A DNA stretch of 64,000 nt from Cupriavidus pauculus (GCF_008801835.1 NZ_VZOW01000009.1:116149-180148); one strand, 5' to 3'. Numbered from the stretch's first letter, positions 49,651 through 59,420 are shown. Numbers and translations: made by a program. Notes: generated by a model not told the origin, from the sequence alone.

Positions 49651-50937
49651 ATGGCCATGGAAGCGCCCCCGCCATCGCCGCCAGAGCTGCCGCGCCAGGC
49701 CGAACTGGAAGGCTGGCTGCCGCGTCATTCGCCGCTGGCGCGCGTGGGACTGATCTGTTTCACGCTGCTGGTGGTGTATGCCAGCCTGTATCCGTTCAGC
49801 GGCTGGGTCAATAACGGGATTTCACCCTTCGCATTCCTGACTGCGCCAAAGCCGCGCTACATCACGGAATTCGATCTGCTTACCAATGTGCTCGGCTATT
49901 GTCCGTTTGGCGCGCTGGTGGTGCTGTCATTGCACCCGCGCATATCGGGCGCGCGCGCGACGCTGATCGCGCTGGTGGCCGGCGCATTGCTGTCGGCGGT
50001 GATGGAAGCGCTGCAAACCTGGCTGCCCACGCGCATCTCGTCGAATATCGACCTGATCACCAATGCGCTGGGCGCGTTGCTGGGCGCCGCGATGGTCGCG
50101 CCGTTCACCAGCGCGCTGATCGACCGTGGCACGCTGACGCGCCTGCGCATGGCGTGGTTCGAGCCGCATGCCAGTTTCGCCATCATCCTGATCATGCTGT
50201 GGCCGTTTGCGCAGGTGTTTCCGCAGGAGCACCTGTTCGGCATGGGCGGCATCGTGCGCGAATGGCTGACCGATCCCGATTCATGGCCGATGGCGTGGGT
50301 GCAGGCGTACTTTCCGTCGCTGATCGAATGGCAGGACAACATCGGCGTGCGTCCCGACGACATGCAGAGCCAGTTGCTGCTGGAAACCCTGGTCACGGCC
50401 ACCAGCTGGATCGGCACGGGCCTGTTCGCGTCGATCGCGATGCGCCGCAGCGCGCCGATGCTGCGCATCCTCGCGGGCCTGCTGACGGCCGCACTGATCA
50501 TCAAGGCCGCCGTGGCCGAACTGCAGTTTCCCGATGACAACGCATTCATCTGGCTGTCCGAAGGCGGACGCTTTGCGCTGCTGACCAGTTCTCTGGTGCT
50601 GGTCCTGCTACTGCGCCTGCCGCGCTGGCTGCGCGCCATCCTGGCAACCGTGTCGCTGATTGCGCTGGTGGTGCTGACCAACGTGCTGCCGCCCAATCCC
50701 TACGCATGGATTTCCGAACAGGGCTGGCGCATGGGCCGCTTCATCCATTTCAACAGCCTCGCGCAATGGCTTGGCTGGCTGTGGCCATTCATGGCGTTCT
50801 TCTACGTGGTGTGGCGTTTCGAGCAGATCAACGTGCGACGCCGTCTGCAAAAGCGCGCCCAGCGCCGCGCCGCCGCCCGCGCCGTGGCCGCCGCCACGCA
50901 GCACCGCCACGAATCGAAGCAACCATCCGGCGATTAA
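49651..50937 (+). CDS. VanZ-family membrane protein
   Basis: 428-residue polytopic protein with about eight to ten membrane helices. VanZ-like motifs are in the first half: YASLYPFSGW, TNVLGYCPFGAL, and SAVMEALQTWLPTRISSNIDLITNALGA (the EALQ..LP.R..DI.D...N..G signature, with Ser-Asn). A basic C-terminal tail (RRRLQKRAQRRAAARA) faces the cytoplasm. VanZ proteins have no settled function outside teicoplanin resistance. It lies 44 bp after the lipoprotein gene and may be in the MCE operon. Confidence 0.88.
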   Translation: MAMEAPPPSPPELPRQAELEGWLPRHSPLARVGLICFTLLVVYASLYPFSGWVNNGISPFAFLTAPKPRYITEFDLLTNVLGYCPFGALVVLSLHPRISGARATLIALVAGALLSAVMEALQTWLPTRISSNIDLITNALGALLGAAMVAPFTSALIDRGTLTRLRMAWFEPHASFAIILIMLWPFAQVFPQEHLFGMGGIVREWLTDPDSWPMAWVQAYFPSLIEWQDNIGVRPDDMQSQLLLETLVTATSWIGTGLFASIAMRRSAPMLRILAGLLTAALIIKAAVAELQFPDDNAFIWLSEGGRFALLTSSLVLVLLLRLPRWLRAILATVSLIALVVLTNVLPPNPYAWISEQGWRMGRFIHFNSLAQWLGWLWPFMAFFYVVWRFEQINVRRRLQKRAQRRAAARAVAAATQHRHESKQPSGD

Positions 50938-50959
50938 CTGATCGTCACGCATCCCATCG

Positions 50960-51097
50960 TTTGTGACGCTACGCGACGTCTTCGAAGCGCTTCGGACCCA
51001 CCGCATGCACTATGACTCGATCCTGTGCCTGTTCTGCCGGGAATCGATCTTTCGCGATGGCGCGTCTTACCATGCGATAACGCCGGGATTTGGCTAA
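50960..51097 (+). pseudogene. 3' remnant of a paralogue of the gene at 51194-51883
   Basis: A 45-codon open stretch reads FVTLRDVFEALRTHRMHYDS and on through ILCLFCRESIFRDGASYHAI to a TAA. It aligns with the C-terminal end of the intact downstream protein (LGDVFRELAAHGMHYDTIVC, VFCRAPNYKDHQRYDALAHAI). No start codon, ribosome-binding site or N-terminal two thirds precede it, and the vanZ-like gene ends 22 bp upstream. So it is a truncated, decayed copy rather than a gene. Confidence 0.8.
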
Positions 51098-51193
51098 GCG
51101 CAACCAAGTACTTCCGTGCATCGCTGAGTATTTCCGGTCGCGGCCAATCACTGGCCGCACGCAAATACCGCCGTCACAGAAGGAGTATCCCGC

Positions 51194-51883
51194 ATGAAGC
51201 CAATCCGCAGTCCACGGGCGATTCCCGGATCGATTACGGGTTATACCGGACCATTTCACTACGTCGAATACCAGCTTGGCGACCGCATGAGGATCGTGTC
51301 GACGCCCGGCTCGCACGCACGCCAGTTGGTGATCACTGCGCATGGCTGCTACGGACGCTGGTCGGGAGACGTCGCGGTGCCGCCATCGACGGTGGTCAAG
51401 TTTCTGAACCCGCATGGCACCGTCCTGCGCGATCCCGGGCTGATGCTGGCCACTGGTGTTGGAAAGATATTGTTCTCGTCGATCGCCAGCACGTACGCGC
51501 TACGCTACGACCGGGGCGGACGTGAGGTCATCGAACAGGAAGATTTCCGGCCCCTGTCCGGAAGTTCCAGACTCGGGTGGGTCAAGAACTACTCGCTGAC
51601 CAAGTACGAGGATGACGATGTGGCCAGGCTCGCCCATGTGGCAAGCATGAACCGCCTCCACTACAAAGCGGGCGTGGTCCCTGAAAGCGATTTTCTGGCA
51701 ATCCGCAATAGAAAATATCTGTCGGCCCGCTTGACCGACGTGTGCCTGGGCGACGTCTTCAGGGAACTGGCCGCTCACGGCATGCACTACGACACCATCG
51801 TCTGCGTATTCTGTCGCGCCCCGAATTACAAGGATCACCAGCGCTACGACGCGCTCGCACATGCCATCGTCGGCCCCGCCTAG
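51194..51883 (+). CDS. Uncharacterised protein, possibly Stv-type putative adhesin family
   Basis: 229 residues after an AAGGAG ribosome-binding site. There is no signal peptide or membrane helix. Conserved-looking features are LVITAHGCYGRW, VVKFLNPHGTVLRDPGL, YSLTKYEDDDVARL and a Cys-containing C-terminus (VCLGDVF, YDTIVCVFCRAP). It resembles proteins annotated as putative adhesin Stv domain, but I am not certain. A decayed paralogue fragment lies directly upstream. Parts of this stretch look less G+C-rich than the flanks, consistent with an acquired or fast-evolving locus. Confidence 0.65.
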   Translation: MKPIRSPRAIPGSITGYTGPFHYVEYQLGDRMRIVSTPGSHARQLVITAHGCYGRWSGDVAVPPSTVVKFLNPHGTVLRDPGLMLATGVGKILFSSIASTYALRYDRGGREVIEQEDFRPLSGSSRLGWVKNYSLTKYEDDDVARLAHVASMNRLHYKAGVVPESDFLAIRNRKYLSARLTDVCLGDVFRELAAHGMHYDTIVCVFCRAPNYKDHQRYDALAHAIVGPA

Positions 51884-51915
51884 TGCGGTGCCTGCTGCAT
51901 GGCGGTACGCGCCGC

Positions 51916-52572
51916 TCAGTGCAACTGCCCGCCCTGCTCGCGAATATCGGCCTGTGTCGTCAGCGTGGTGGCGACGGCCACGCGCAGCCCGGCAATCAGC
52001 GTATCGAGCGCAAGGCTCGGCGCGCCCGGATGCCGCGCGGCCTGCTCGGGCAGATAGGGAATATGAATGAAGCCGCCGCGCACGGCCGCTACGCCGGGCT
52101 GCGCCAGCGTATGCATCAGCCCGTAGAACACGTGATTGCAGACGAAGGTGCCCGCCGTCTGCGACACCATGGCGGGCACGCCGGCCGCGCGCATGTCCCG
52201 CACGATCGCCTTGATCGGCAGCGAGGAAAAATAGGCGGCGGGGCCGGCGGGCGCAATGGCGGCGTCGATGGGCTGCGCGCCGGCGTTGTCGGCAATGCGC
52301 GCGTCGTCGACATTGATCGCCACGCGCTCGATCGACATTTCCGTACGTCCACCCGCCTGCCCCACCGCGATCACCACATCGGGACACACCTCCGCCACCA
52401 GCGCCGCCATCACGTCGATGGCCTTGCCGAACACGCAAGGCAGCTGGCGCGCGACGATGGTCGCATCGCCAACGCGCTCGCCATCGAGCGCGCGCACTGC
52501 CTCCCATGACGGATTGATCGGTTCTTGTTCGAACGGCTCGAAGCCGGTGAGCAGGACAGTGCGGCCAGGCAT
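51916..52572 (-). CDS. pcp: Pyroglutamyl-peptidase I
   Basis: 218-residue cysteine peptidase that removes N-terminal pyroglutamate from peptides. Catalytic E82 (SIERVAIN), C145 ([10 protein letters not shown]) and H170 ([12 protein letters not shown]) are all present. As the last gene of the pxpB-pxpC-pxpA-DUF969-DUF979-pcp operon it would release 5-oxoproline for the PxpABC hydrolase. It starts 9 bp after the DUF979 gene. Confidence 0.96.
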   Translation of the reverse strand: MPGRTVLLTGFEPFEQEPINPSWEAVRALDGERVGDATIVARQLPCVFGKAIDVMAALVAEVCPDVVIAVGQAGGRTEMSIERVAINVDDARIADNAGAQPIDAAIAPAGPAAYFSSLPIKAIVRDMRAAGVPAMVSQTAGTFVCNHVFYGLMHTLAQPGVAAVRGGFIHIPYLPEQAARHPGAPSLALDTLIAGLRVAVATTLTTQADIREQGGQLH

Positions 52573-52581
52573 GGCGGCTCC

Positions 52582-53532
52582 TTACATCAGGAAGTACAAC
52601 AGGAAAATGTTGGCGACCAGAATGGCCAGCGCAGTGGGCACCTGCGCGCGGATCACGGCGTTCTTGTCCTCCAGCTCCAGCAGCGCGGCAGGCACGATGT
52701 TGAAGTTGGCGGCCATCGGCGTCATCAGCGTGCCGCAGTAGCCCGAGAACATGCCAATGGCAGCCATCACGGCCGGATTGCCGTGGAACATGCCGACCAG
52801 GATCGGCACGCCGACGCCGCCCGTCATCACCGGGAACGCGGCAAAGCCGTTACCCATGATGACGGTGAACAGCGCCATGCCGACGCAGTACACCGTCACG
52901 GCCACCAGCTTGAAGTCCATGTTGATGTACGACGTGGTCAGGTGCGCCACGGCCTTGCCCACACCGGCATCGGCAAACACCAGCCCCAGCATGGCCAGCA
53001 TCTGCGGCAGCACCAGCGCCCAGCCCAGCGATTCGATCAGCCGGCGCGACTCGCGCATGCTTTGCGTCACGGTGTCGCGTGTGAGCCAGCACACCACCAG
53101 CAGCGACACCAGGCAACCGACGCCAAGCGATACAAACGTGACGTTCTTCGGATCGAGCAGCGCCAGGCCGGCAATCTTCACGTCCTTGAACAGCACCGTG
53201 CCCAGCACCGTGACCAGCGGGATCAGCAAGGCCGGGATAAACAGCTTATTGCCCAGGCGCGTGGCGCTGGCGCGCCGTTCCGCTTCGGGCAGCGTGCCAT
53301 GCTTGCCGTGGCCCACGCCGCCAAACCCGGCGATCAGCGCCATCACCACCGCCGCCACGCCGACGATTGCCGGCGGAATCTTGTCGCCAATCAGGAAGAT
53401 GATCGCGTAGAGCAGCCAGAACAGCCCGGTGGACAGCCGACGCGGATGCGTCTTGTCCGTGAACGTCATCAGCGCCGTGATCAGCAGGATCAAGCCGGCA
53501 AGCCAGTACAGGTATTCGATCGAGATAATCAT
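52582..53532 (-). CDS. DUF979 family membrane protein (putative transporter half)
   Basis: 316-residue integral membrane protein with about nine hydrophobic helices (IEYLYWLAGLILLITALM, FWLLYAIIFLIGDKIPPAIV, LGVGCLVSLLVVCWL and others). The GNGFAAFPVMTGGVGVP and FSGYCGTLMTPMAANFNIVP re-entrant-like motifs recall ion-transporter-superfamily carriers. Always paired with DUF969. The operon context suggests uptake of 5-oxoproline or pyroglutamyl peptides. Confidence 0.88.
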   Translation of the reverse strand: MIISIEYLYWLAGLILLITALMTFTDKTHPRRLSTGLFWLLYAIIFLIGDKIPPAIVGVAAVVMALIAGFGGVGHGKHGTLPEAERRASATRLGNKLFIPALLIPLVTVLGTVLFKDVKIAGLALLDPKNVTFVSLGVGCLVSLLVVCWLTRDTVTQSMRESRRLIESLGWALVLPQMLAMLGLVFADAGVGKAVAHLTTSYINMDFKLVAVTVYCVGMALFTVIMGNGFAAFPVMTGGVGVPILVGMFHGNPAVMAAIGMFSGYCGTLMTPMAANFNIVPAALLELEDKNAVIRAQVPTALAILVANIFLLYFLM

Positions 53533-53535
53533 GGC

Positions 53536-54282
53536 TTACTCTCCCTTGGCCGCAGCCGGCGCAGTTTGCGTCGCGGAGGTGGCCGCAGCCTGCCCGCCGC
53601 CCAGCTCGCGCGCGAGCCAGCCGTCCAGGCGCTTCAGACGCACGGCGTGGATCAGGAACGCGCAGATCGCGGTCGGGATGCCCCACACGGCGATATGCAA
53701 CGGTTCCACATCGATGTTCGACGATAGCAGGAACGTGTGCATCAACGCGATGGCGCCGAACGCAACGAAGATGTCCTCGCCGAAAAACAAGCCGACGTTA
53801 TCGGTGGCGGCGCAAAACGCCAGAACGCGCTGGCGCACCGGCTCGGGCAGCTTGCCGAACTTGTTCTCGGCAGCGCCTTCGGCCATCGGCGCCAGCAGCG
53901 GCCGCACCATTTGCGGATGGCCGCCGAGACTTGTCAGCCCCACCGCGGCGGTCAACTCGCGCACGGCCAGGTAGACGATCAGCAGGCGGCCGACCGTGGC
54001 CGATGCGATGCGCGAAATCCACGCCTGCGCATGCTCGCGCAGACCGTGCCGTTCCAGCAGGCCGATCACGGCCAGCGGCAGCAGGATGATCAGCGGCAGG
54101 TTGCGCGCTTTCACAAATGCCGTGCCGATGGCGGTGAAGATCTGCGTGACCGGCATCGACGCGGCAAGCCCCGTAGCGATGGCGGCGGCCGCCACCACGA
54201 GCATGGGATTGAAGCGCAGTACGAAACCCAGAATGATGACACCGACCCCGAGCAGGGGCCAAAGATTGACAGCCGATTCCAT
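53536..54282 (-). CDS. DUF969 family membrane protein (putative transporter half)
   Basis: 248-residue membrane protein with about six helices (LWPLLGVGVIILGFVL, LVVAAAAIATGL, LPLIILLPLAVIGLLERHGL) and a conserved loop TSLGGHPQMVRPLLAPMAEG. It ends in a short Ala/Thr tail. It is followed 3 bp later by its usual partner DUF979. The start MESAVNLWPLL is used; an upstream extension of the frame is unconserved. Confidence 0.88.
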   Translation of the reverse strand: MESAVNLWPLLGVGVIILGFVLRFNPMLVVAAAAIATGLAASMPVTQIFTAIGTAFVKARNLPLIILLPLAVIGLLERHGLREHAQAWISRIASATVGRLLIVYLAVRELTAAVGLTSLGGHPQMVRPLLAPMAEGAAENKFGKLPEPVRQRVLAFCAATDNVGLFFGEDIFVAFGAIALMHTFLLSSNIDVEPLHIAVWGIPTAICAFLIHAVRLKRLDGWLARELGGGQAAATSATQTAPAAAKGE

Positions 54283-54336
54283 AGGACAGACCCGATATTG
54301 TTGGTGGAGCAAACCAGCGCCGCAGGGCGTCGCCCG

Positions 54337-55077
54337 TCAGTTGCCGGCCCGGATGGCGATGCCTTCCGCGCCGAGCCGATCCCGGATGCGGCGTGCGAAG
54401 GCAAGCGCGTGGGCGCCGTCGCCGTGCAGACACACGGTTTCGGCGCGAATCGGTACCCAGGTGCCATCGATCGCGCGCACCTGCCGGTCGCGGATCATCG
54501 ACAGCGTCTGGTTCAGGGCCACCTCTTCGTCGTCATGCAGCGCGCCCGGCGTGCCGCGCTTGACGAGGGTGCCGTCGGGGTTGTAGCCGCGGTCGGCGAA
54601 CACTTCTTCCTTTACGCGCAACCCCGCTTCGCGCGCCATGGTGATCATCTGGCTGTTGGCCAGTCCGAAGAAGACCAGGTCGGAATCGAAGTCGCCCACC
54701 GCGCGCACGATGGCGTCGCACAGCTTGGCATCGCGCACGGCCATGTTGTAGAGCGCGCCGTGCGGCTTCACATGCGAGAGTTGCCCGCCCTGCGCCCGCA
54801 CGATCGCGGCCAGCGCGCCGATCTGGTACAGCACGTCGGCGTAGACCGCCTCGGGATCGCGTTGCATTTCGGTGCGGCCAAAATTTTCGCGATCGGGAAA
54901 GCTCGGATGCGCGCCGATCGCCACGTCATTGGCCAGCGCCCATTTCACCGTCTGCAGCATCGTCGCGGCGTCGCCAGCGTGCCAGCCGCAGGCCACGTTG
55001 GCCGAACTGATCAGCTTGATCAGCGCTTCGTCGTTGCCGCAGCCTTCGCCAAGGTCAGCGTTCAGGTCGATTTGCAT
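54337..55077 (-). CDS. pxpA: 5-oxoprolinase subunit A (LamB/YcsF family)
   Basis: 246-residue subunit of the PxpABC 5-oxoprolinase (ATP-dependent hydrolysis of 5-oxoproline to glutamate). LamB/YcsF motifs: [16 protein letters not shown] at the start, [12 protein letters not shown] (H33), [16 protein letters not shown] (H57), [10 protein letters not shown] and [15 protein letters not shown] ribosome-binding site is present. It sits between pxpC and the DUF969 transporter gene. Confidence 0.95.
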   Translation of the reverse strand: MQIDLNADLGEGCGNDEALIKLISSANVACGWHAGDAATMLQTVKWALANDVAIGAHPSFPDRENFGRTEMQRDPEAVYADVLYQIGALAAIVRAQGGQLSHVKPHGALYNMAVRDAKLCDAIVRAVGDFDSDLVFFGLANSQMITMAREAGLRVKEEVFADRGYNPDGTLVKRGTPGALHDDEEVALNQTLSMIRDRQVRAIDGTWVPIRAETVCLHGDGAHALAFARRIRDRLGAEGIAIRAGN

Positions 55078-55118
55078 GGAGCGTTCTCCGGAGGTAGGGG
55101 GCGTAGGAATTCGGTGAT

Positions 55119-56138
55119 TCACGCGACACAGCGCGTGGTGGTGCGGCGGCGCGCGGCAATCGGCATGCCGTCGCCCTGCCAGCGCAGCGCCTGGTCGATC
55201 TGGCGCAGATAGCGGTCCACTTCGGCCTGCGCGACGGCGGCCTCTTCGATGGTCACCTGCTGGAAGCGCACGCTGGCGCCCAGCGGCACCTGCGCCAGGC
55301 GCCAGAGATCCGCGCCGATCACGGTGCCGATCTTGGGATAGCCGCCGGTGGTCTGCGCATCGCTCATCAGCGCGATCGGCTGGCCGTTCGGCGGCACCTG
55401 CATCACGCCGGGCACCACGCCGTGCGACAGCAAGTCGCCCGAGCGGTCCGCGCGCCGGGCCAGCGCCGGGCCCTGCAGGCGCAGGCCCATGCGGTTGCTT
55501 TGCGGCGTGATGGTCCATTCGGACGCCCACAGCGCGGCCTGCGATGCGGAGTCGAAATCGGGATATTCGGGGCCGGCCAGCATGCGGATCGTCAGCGCGT
55601 TGCCTGCGCGATTTGCGGAAAGCGCCCATGCTGGGGCCGCCACGCCAACCCAGTCTTGCGCGGCATCAATGCCCGGGCGCCCGACGGGCAGGCAATCGCC
55701 CTCGTGCAGCACGCGGCCCTCGAAGCCGCCATAGGCGGATTTGAGATCGGTGCTGCGCGAATTCATCACCAGCGGCACGTCGATACCGCCGGCCACGCAC
55801 AGGTAGGTGCGCGTCGCGCCGCGCGGCGACGGCAGCGTCAGCGTTTCTCCGCGACGCACGTCGAAGGCGTGCCACGACCACACCGGCACGCCATCGAGGT
55901 TGGCGCTGCATTCGGCGCCGGTCAGCGCCACGCGCATGTCGACATTGAAGCGCAGCGAGGCGCGGCCGAGCGTGAATTCGATGGCGGCGGCGTTCGGGTC
56001 ATTGCCGAGCAGACGGTTGCCGACGCGCAGCGCCAGCGTATCGGCGGCGCCGGAGCGCCCTACGCCGAAACGGCGAAATCCGACACGGCCCAGATCCTGC
56101 ACCGACGCCTGTGCGCCGGGACGAATGATTTCAATCAC
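55119..56138 (-). CDS. pxpC: 5-oxoprolinase subunit C (biotin-dependent carboxyltransferase-like)
   Basis: 339-residue AHS2-domain protein (ALLOPHANATE hydrolase subunit 2 type): [20 protein letters not shown] near the N-terminus, [12 protein letters not shown], and [20 protein letters not shown] with [13 protein letters not shown]. It starts with GTG overlapping the pxpB stop (GTGA). It is 41 bp upstream of pxpA. It works as part of PxpABC. Confidence 0.95.
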   Translation of the reverse strand: MIEIIRPGAQASVQDLGRVGFRRFGVGRSGAADTLALRVGNRLLGNDPNAAAIEFTLGRASLRFNVDMRVALTGAECSANLDGVPVWSWHAFDVRRGETLTLPSPRGATRTYLCVAGGIDVPLVMNSRSTDLKSAYGGFEGRVLHEGDCLPVGRPGIDAAQDWVGVAAPAWALSANRAGNALTIRMLAGPEYPDFDSASQAALWASEWTITPQSNRMGLRLQGPALARRADRSGDLLSHGVVPGVMQVPPNGQPIALMSDAQTTGGYPKIGTVIGADLWRLAQVPLGASVRFQQVTIEEAAVAQAEVDRYLRQIDQALRWQGDGMPIAARRRTTTRCVA

Positions 56139-56785
56139 AACAGGACCTCCTCGGCCACGAATCGCACGGTATCGCCAGGGGCGAACAACGATGGCGGATC
56201 GCGGTCCGCCACGAACAGTTGCGCATCGGTGCGCCCGATCAACTGCCAGCCGCCGGGCAGCACGGCCGGGTAGATGCCGGTCTGCTCGCCGCCGATGCCG
56301 ACCGCGCCGGCGGGCACGGCCAGGCGCGGCTCGCGGCGGCGCGGCGTGGCCAGTTCGGGCGCCAGCCCGCCCATATAGGCGAAGCCCGGCTGGAAACCGA
56401 GGAAATACACCACGTATTCGCCCGCGGCGTGGCGACGCACCACTTCTTCGGGCGACAGCCCCGTGTGCGCGGCCACGTCGGCAATGTCCGGCCCGAATTC
56501 GCCGCCGTAACGCACAGGGATTTCGACAAGCTTGCCGGTTGTGTTACGGGTTTCGCCAGACGCCCACGCCAGCTTCAGATTGCGCTCCAGCGCGGCCACA
56601 TCGGCCGTTTCGTCAAAGGCAACGGTCAGGTTATTCATGCCCGGCACCACATCCACCACGCCGCGCCAGTCGGCGGCGCGTTCCGCCATGGCCCAGATGC
56701 GCCGCTGGACGTCCAGCGATGCGGGCGGCGCGACGCTGTACAGCAGCGCCTGTTCGGCCAGACGATGAACGGTGCATTGAGGCAT
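56135..56785 (-). CDS. pxpB: 5-oxoprolinase subunit B (KipI/AHS1 family)
   Basis: 216-residue AHS1-domain protein: NNLTVAFDE, LVEIPVRYGGEFGPDI, FLGFQPGFAYMGGL and PAGAVGIGGEQTGIYP. The start MPQCTVHRLAE is preferred over a GTG 54 bp upstream that adds unconserved residues. The first gene of the 5-oxoproline operon. Confidence 0.94.
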   Translation of the reverse strand: MPQCTVHRLAEQALLYSVAPPASLDVQRRIWAMAERAADWRGVVDVVPGMNNLTVAFDETADVAALERNLKLAWASGETRNTTGKLVEIPVRYGGEFGPDIADVAAHTGLSPEEVVRRHAAGEYVVYFLGFQPGFAYMGGLAPELATPRRREPRLAVPAGAVGIGGEQTGIYPAVLPGGWQLIGRTDAQLFVADRDPPSLFAPGDTVRFVAEEVLL

Positions 56786-56898
56786 GGGCGGGCTCGCGTT
56801 GGGGGGGCGGACAACGTTCCAGTGCAGTGTAGGCGCCACCGGAACGATGAGCGAATTCGCCGAGGAACCCGAAGTGACTCAATCGGATTTCATCAACG

Positions 56899-56912
56899 AT
56901 TTATCGATAAAT
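56899..56912. promoter_or_regulatory. Possible operator of the 5-oxoproline operon
   Basis: ATTTATCGATAAAT is a perfect 14-bp palindrome in the A+T-rich stretch upstream of pxpB, with a partial second copy (ATTATCGAAA) shortly after. No regulator gene is adjacent. Assignment is by position only. Confidence 0.35.
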
Positions 56913-57100
56913 TCATATTATCGAAACATGCCAATGCCCGGCACTCGGGGTTGTCCCTAGGTAGTTATGCACCGTTGTCGACAAGATCGCGCCACAACGG
57001 GGACAAAGTGATCGATATATCGCTCGCAAAGAAAGCCGCGTGAAAGCGGGCGACGAGACATTTACCGCGAGCTTCGCGCGGCCGTGACAAAAGCGTGCGC

Positions 57101-57136
57101 ACAAAACAAAACCGGCCGGGGATGACCCGGCCGGTT
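57101..57136 (-). terminator. Intrinsic terminator of lipA
   Basis: Minus strand: perfect 11-bp stem (AACCGGCCGGG / CCCGGCCGGTT) with a 5-nt loop, followed by TTTGTTTTGT. It lies 28 bp after the lipA stop. Confidence 0.9.
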
Positions 57137-57163
57137 GGCGTCGATGCGAAGGCGATGAAGGGC

Positions 57164-58153
57164 TCAGGCGAATCCGGCCTGATGCGCCTGCTGATCGGCG
57201 TGATACGAGCTGCGAACCATCGCGCCCACCGCGGCATGCGTGAAGCCCATCTTGTAGGCCTCTTCCTCGAACATCTTGAAGGTGTCCGGATGGACGTAGC
57301 GCATTACCGGCAAGTGGTGGTTCGACGGCGCCAGGTACTGGCCGATGGTCAGCATGTCGATGTCGTGCGCGCGCATGTCGCGCATGACTTCGAGGATTTC
57401 CTCGTCGGTTTCGCCCAGACCCACCATCAGGCCCGACTTGGTCGGCACATCGGGATGGCGGCGCTTGAATTCCTGCAGCAGCTTCAGCGAATGCGCATAG
57501 TCGGCGCCCGGACGCGCCTGCTTGTACAGGCGCGGCACGGTTTCCATGTTGTGGTTCATCACGTCGGGCGGCGATTGCTGCAGCACGTCCAGCGCCTTGT
57601 CCAGGCGGCCGCGGAAATCGGGCACCAGCACCTCGATGCGCGTGTTGGGCGACAGCGCGCGCGTCTGCGAAATGCAATCGACGTAATGCTGGGCGCCGCC
57701 GTCGCGCAGATCGTCACGGTCGACGCTGGTGATCACCACATAGTTGAGCTTGAGCTGTGCGATGGTGCGCGCCAGGTTGCCCGGCTCGTTCACGTCCAGC
57801 GGATCGGGACGGCCGTGGCCGACGTCGCAGAACGGGCAGCGGCGCGTGCACTTGTCGCCCATGATCATGAACGTGGCCGTACCCTTGCCAAAGCATTCGC
57901 CGATATTCGGGCAGCTGGCTTCCTCGCACACCGTGACGAGATTGTTGGCGCGCAGGATGTCCTTGATCTCGTAGAAGCGCGAGTTGCCGGTGGCGGCCTT
58001 GACGCGAATCCAGTCGGGCTTCTTGAGTTTTTCGGCCGGCACGATCTTGATTGGAATGCGCGCGGTCTTCTCGGCCGATTTCTGCTTCTTGGTGGCGTCG
58101 TACTCGGGGGATTGCGGGGCTTCGCTGGACGTAGCGATCAGGGCGTCGCTCAT
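57164..58153 (-). CDS. lipA: Lipoyl synthase LipA
   Basis: 329-residue radical-SAM enzyme that inserts two sulfurs into octanoyl groups. The auxiliary-cluster cysteines C76, C81 and C87 ([12 protein letters not shown]) and the SAM-cluster cysteines C102, C106 and C109 (CTRRCPFC) are intact, as is the C-terminal RSSYHADQQ. It is 64 bp downstream of lipB on the same strand, completing the octanoylation-lipoylation pair. Confidence 0.97.
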   Translation of the reverse strand: MSDALIATSSEAPQSPEYDATKKQKSAEKTARIPIKIVPAEKLKKPDWIRVKAATGNSRFYEIKDILRANNLVTVCEEASCPNIGECFGKGTATFMIMGDKCTRRCPFCDVGHGRPDPLDVNEPGNLARTIAQLKLNYVVITSVDRDDLRDGGAQHYVDCISQTRALSPNTRIEVLVPDFRGRLDKALDVLQQSPPDVMNHNMETVPRLYKQARPGADYAHSLKLLQEFKRRHPDVPTKSGLMVGLGETDEEILEVMRDMRAHDIDMLTIGQYLAPSNHHLPVMRYVHPDTFKMFEEEAYKMGFTHAAVGAMVRSSYHADQQAHQAGFA

Positions 58154-58217
58154 ACTGTTCTCCGCACGCGCAGCCGCGTGCATGTTGGGCGTTGATTCGG
58201 GGCCGGGCGTGCCATGG

Positions 58218-58943
58218 TCAGGCGGCCTCGGCAGCGGCATTCCCGTGGGCCTGCACCCGCGCCTCGCGCGCTGCCAGGACCGCGCACAGGGCCGCCGCCA
58301 GGCGTTGTGCGACTTCGGGTTGTTGTGCCGCGGTGACGGGCAGCGGCGCCGCGCCGGCATCGTCCGCCGCCGTGAAGGTGGCGCCCGCGCTGGCCATGTC
58401 GACTGTTTCCAGCCCGGCATAGCCGCAGGGATTGATGCGCAGGAACGGGTTCAGGTCCATCTGCACGTTGAGGCTGACACCGTGATAGCTGCAGCCGTTG
58501 CGGATCTTGAGGCCGAGCGCGGCAATCTTGGCGCCCTGGTGCGGACCGTCGGACAAATAGATGCCGGGGGCGCCGGGCTTGCGTTCGGCTGCGAGATTAT
58601 ACGCCGCGAGCGTGTCCAGCACTGCCTGCTCGATATCGTGGACCAGCTCGCGCACCATCAGGTGGCGGCGGCGCAGATCCAGCAGCAGATAGGCCACCAC
58701 TTGGCCAGGACCGTGATAAGTGATCTGTCCGCCACGATCGATCCTCACTACTGGAATCGCGTCGTCCGGCGCCAGCAGGTGCGACGGATCGCCGGCCTGC
58801 CCGAGCGTGAAGACCGGCGGGTGCTCGACCAGCCAGATCTGGTCGGGCGTTTCTGATGTGCGTGCGGCCGTGAAAGCCCGCATGGCGTCGAAACAGGGCT
58901 CATACGGCTGGCGTCCCTGATCGATGACTTGAATCGGATGCAT
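58218..58943 (-). CDS. lipB: Octanoyl-(acyl carrier protein) transferase LipB
   Basis: 241-residue lipoyl(octanoyl) transferase that moves octanoate from ACP to apo-lipoyl proteins. [12 protein letters not shown], the lysine motif [12 protein letters not shown] and the nucleophile Cys in [10 protein letters not shown] are present. The start [10 protein letters not shown] is preferred over an upstream extension. It is preceded by a weak terminator of the DUF2917 gene and followed by lipA. The usual upstream ybeD/DUF493 gene is not here. Confidence 0.95.
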   Translation of the reverse strand: MHPIQVIDQGRQPYEPCFDAMRAFTAARTSETPDQIWLVEHPPVFTLGQAGDPSHLLAPDDAIPVVRIDRGGQITYHGPGQVVAYLLLDLRRRHLMVRELVHDIEQAVLDTLAAYNLAAERKPGAPGIYLSDGPHQGAKIAALGLKIRNGCSYHGVSLNVQMDLNPFLRINPCGYAGLETVDMASAGATFTAADDAGAAPLPVTAAQQPEVAQRLAAALCAVLAAREARVQAHGNAAAEAA

Positions 58944-58958
58944 GGCCGAGAGTGTAAC

Positions 58959-58994
58959 GAAAAGGGCCGGCCCGCGCTGACGTCGGACCGGCCC
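58959..58994 (-). terminator. Probable terminator of the DUF2917 gene
   Basis: Minus strand: a GGGCCGG / CCGGCCC stem extended by two further pairs around an imperfect loop, followed by TTTTCG. It lies just upstream of lipB. Confidence 0.55.
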
Positions 58995-59051
58995 GCTCAT
59001 GGGTTCTTGTCGGGCGGCGGCCAGACCAGCCGGACCTGCCGCCGCGCGTCT

Positions 59052-59420
59052 TCAGGAGACGTGAACCTTGTCCTGCCCCGGCGTCCATTCGGTGCCTCGA
59101 ACCAGACGCCGCGCGGCGCGCGCCACCAGATGCGGCACGTCGGCCAGCGTCAGCGCCGGACGGCGCGTCTCGGCGATCAGCGCCAGACGCACCGGGCCGG
59201 CTGCACGCGGATCGATGCTGAGGACGATTTCATCGCCACGCTTGAGGAGCAGGCTGCAGCCGCAGCGCAGCCAGTAATCCTCGGAATCATTTTCACGCGT
59301 CACCCACACGTCCACACCTTTCGCGTCTTCCACGAACAGACGCTGGGCAGCGTGCATGGACAGCGCGGTGACTTCGCCGGGGTTCAGCGAAAAGACGGTC
59401 GTTGTGAGCAAGGTTTGCAT
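59052..59420 (-). CDS. DUF2917 family protein
   Basis: 122-residue small beta-rich protein: TTTVFSLNPGEVTALSMHAA, RLFVEDAKGVDVWVTRENDS, DYWLRCGCSLLLKRGDEIVL. This is the DUF2917 pattern of a single-domain cytoplasmic protein. Function unknown. Divergent from a LysR regulator across 192 bp, which suggests that regulator controls it. Confidence 0.87.
   Translation of the reverse strand: MQTLLTTTVFSLNPGEVTALSMHAAQRLFVEDAKGVDVWVTRENDSEDYWLRCGCSLLLKRGDEIVLSIDPRAAGPVRLALIAETRRPALTLADVPHLVARAARRLVRGTEWTPGQDKVHVS

Larger units (their letters stand above)
56786..57163. other. Promoter/terminator gap between the pxp operon and lipA
   Basis: 378 bp, partly A+T-rich. It contains a palindrome that may be an operator (56899-56912), another short palindrome CGATATATCG (57013-57022), and the lipA terminator (57101-57136). 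No gene is supported. Confidence 0.6.
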
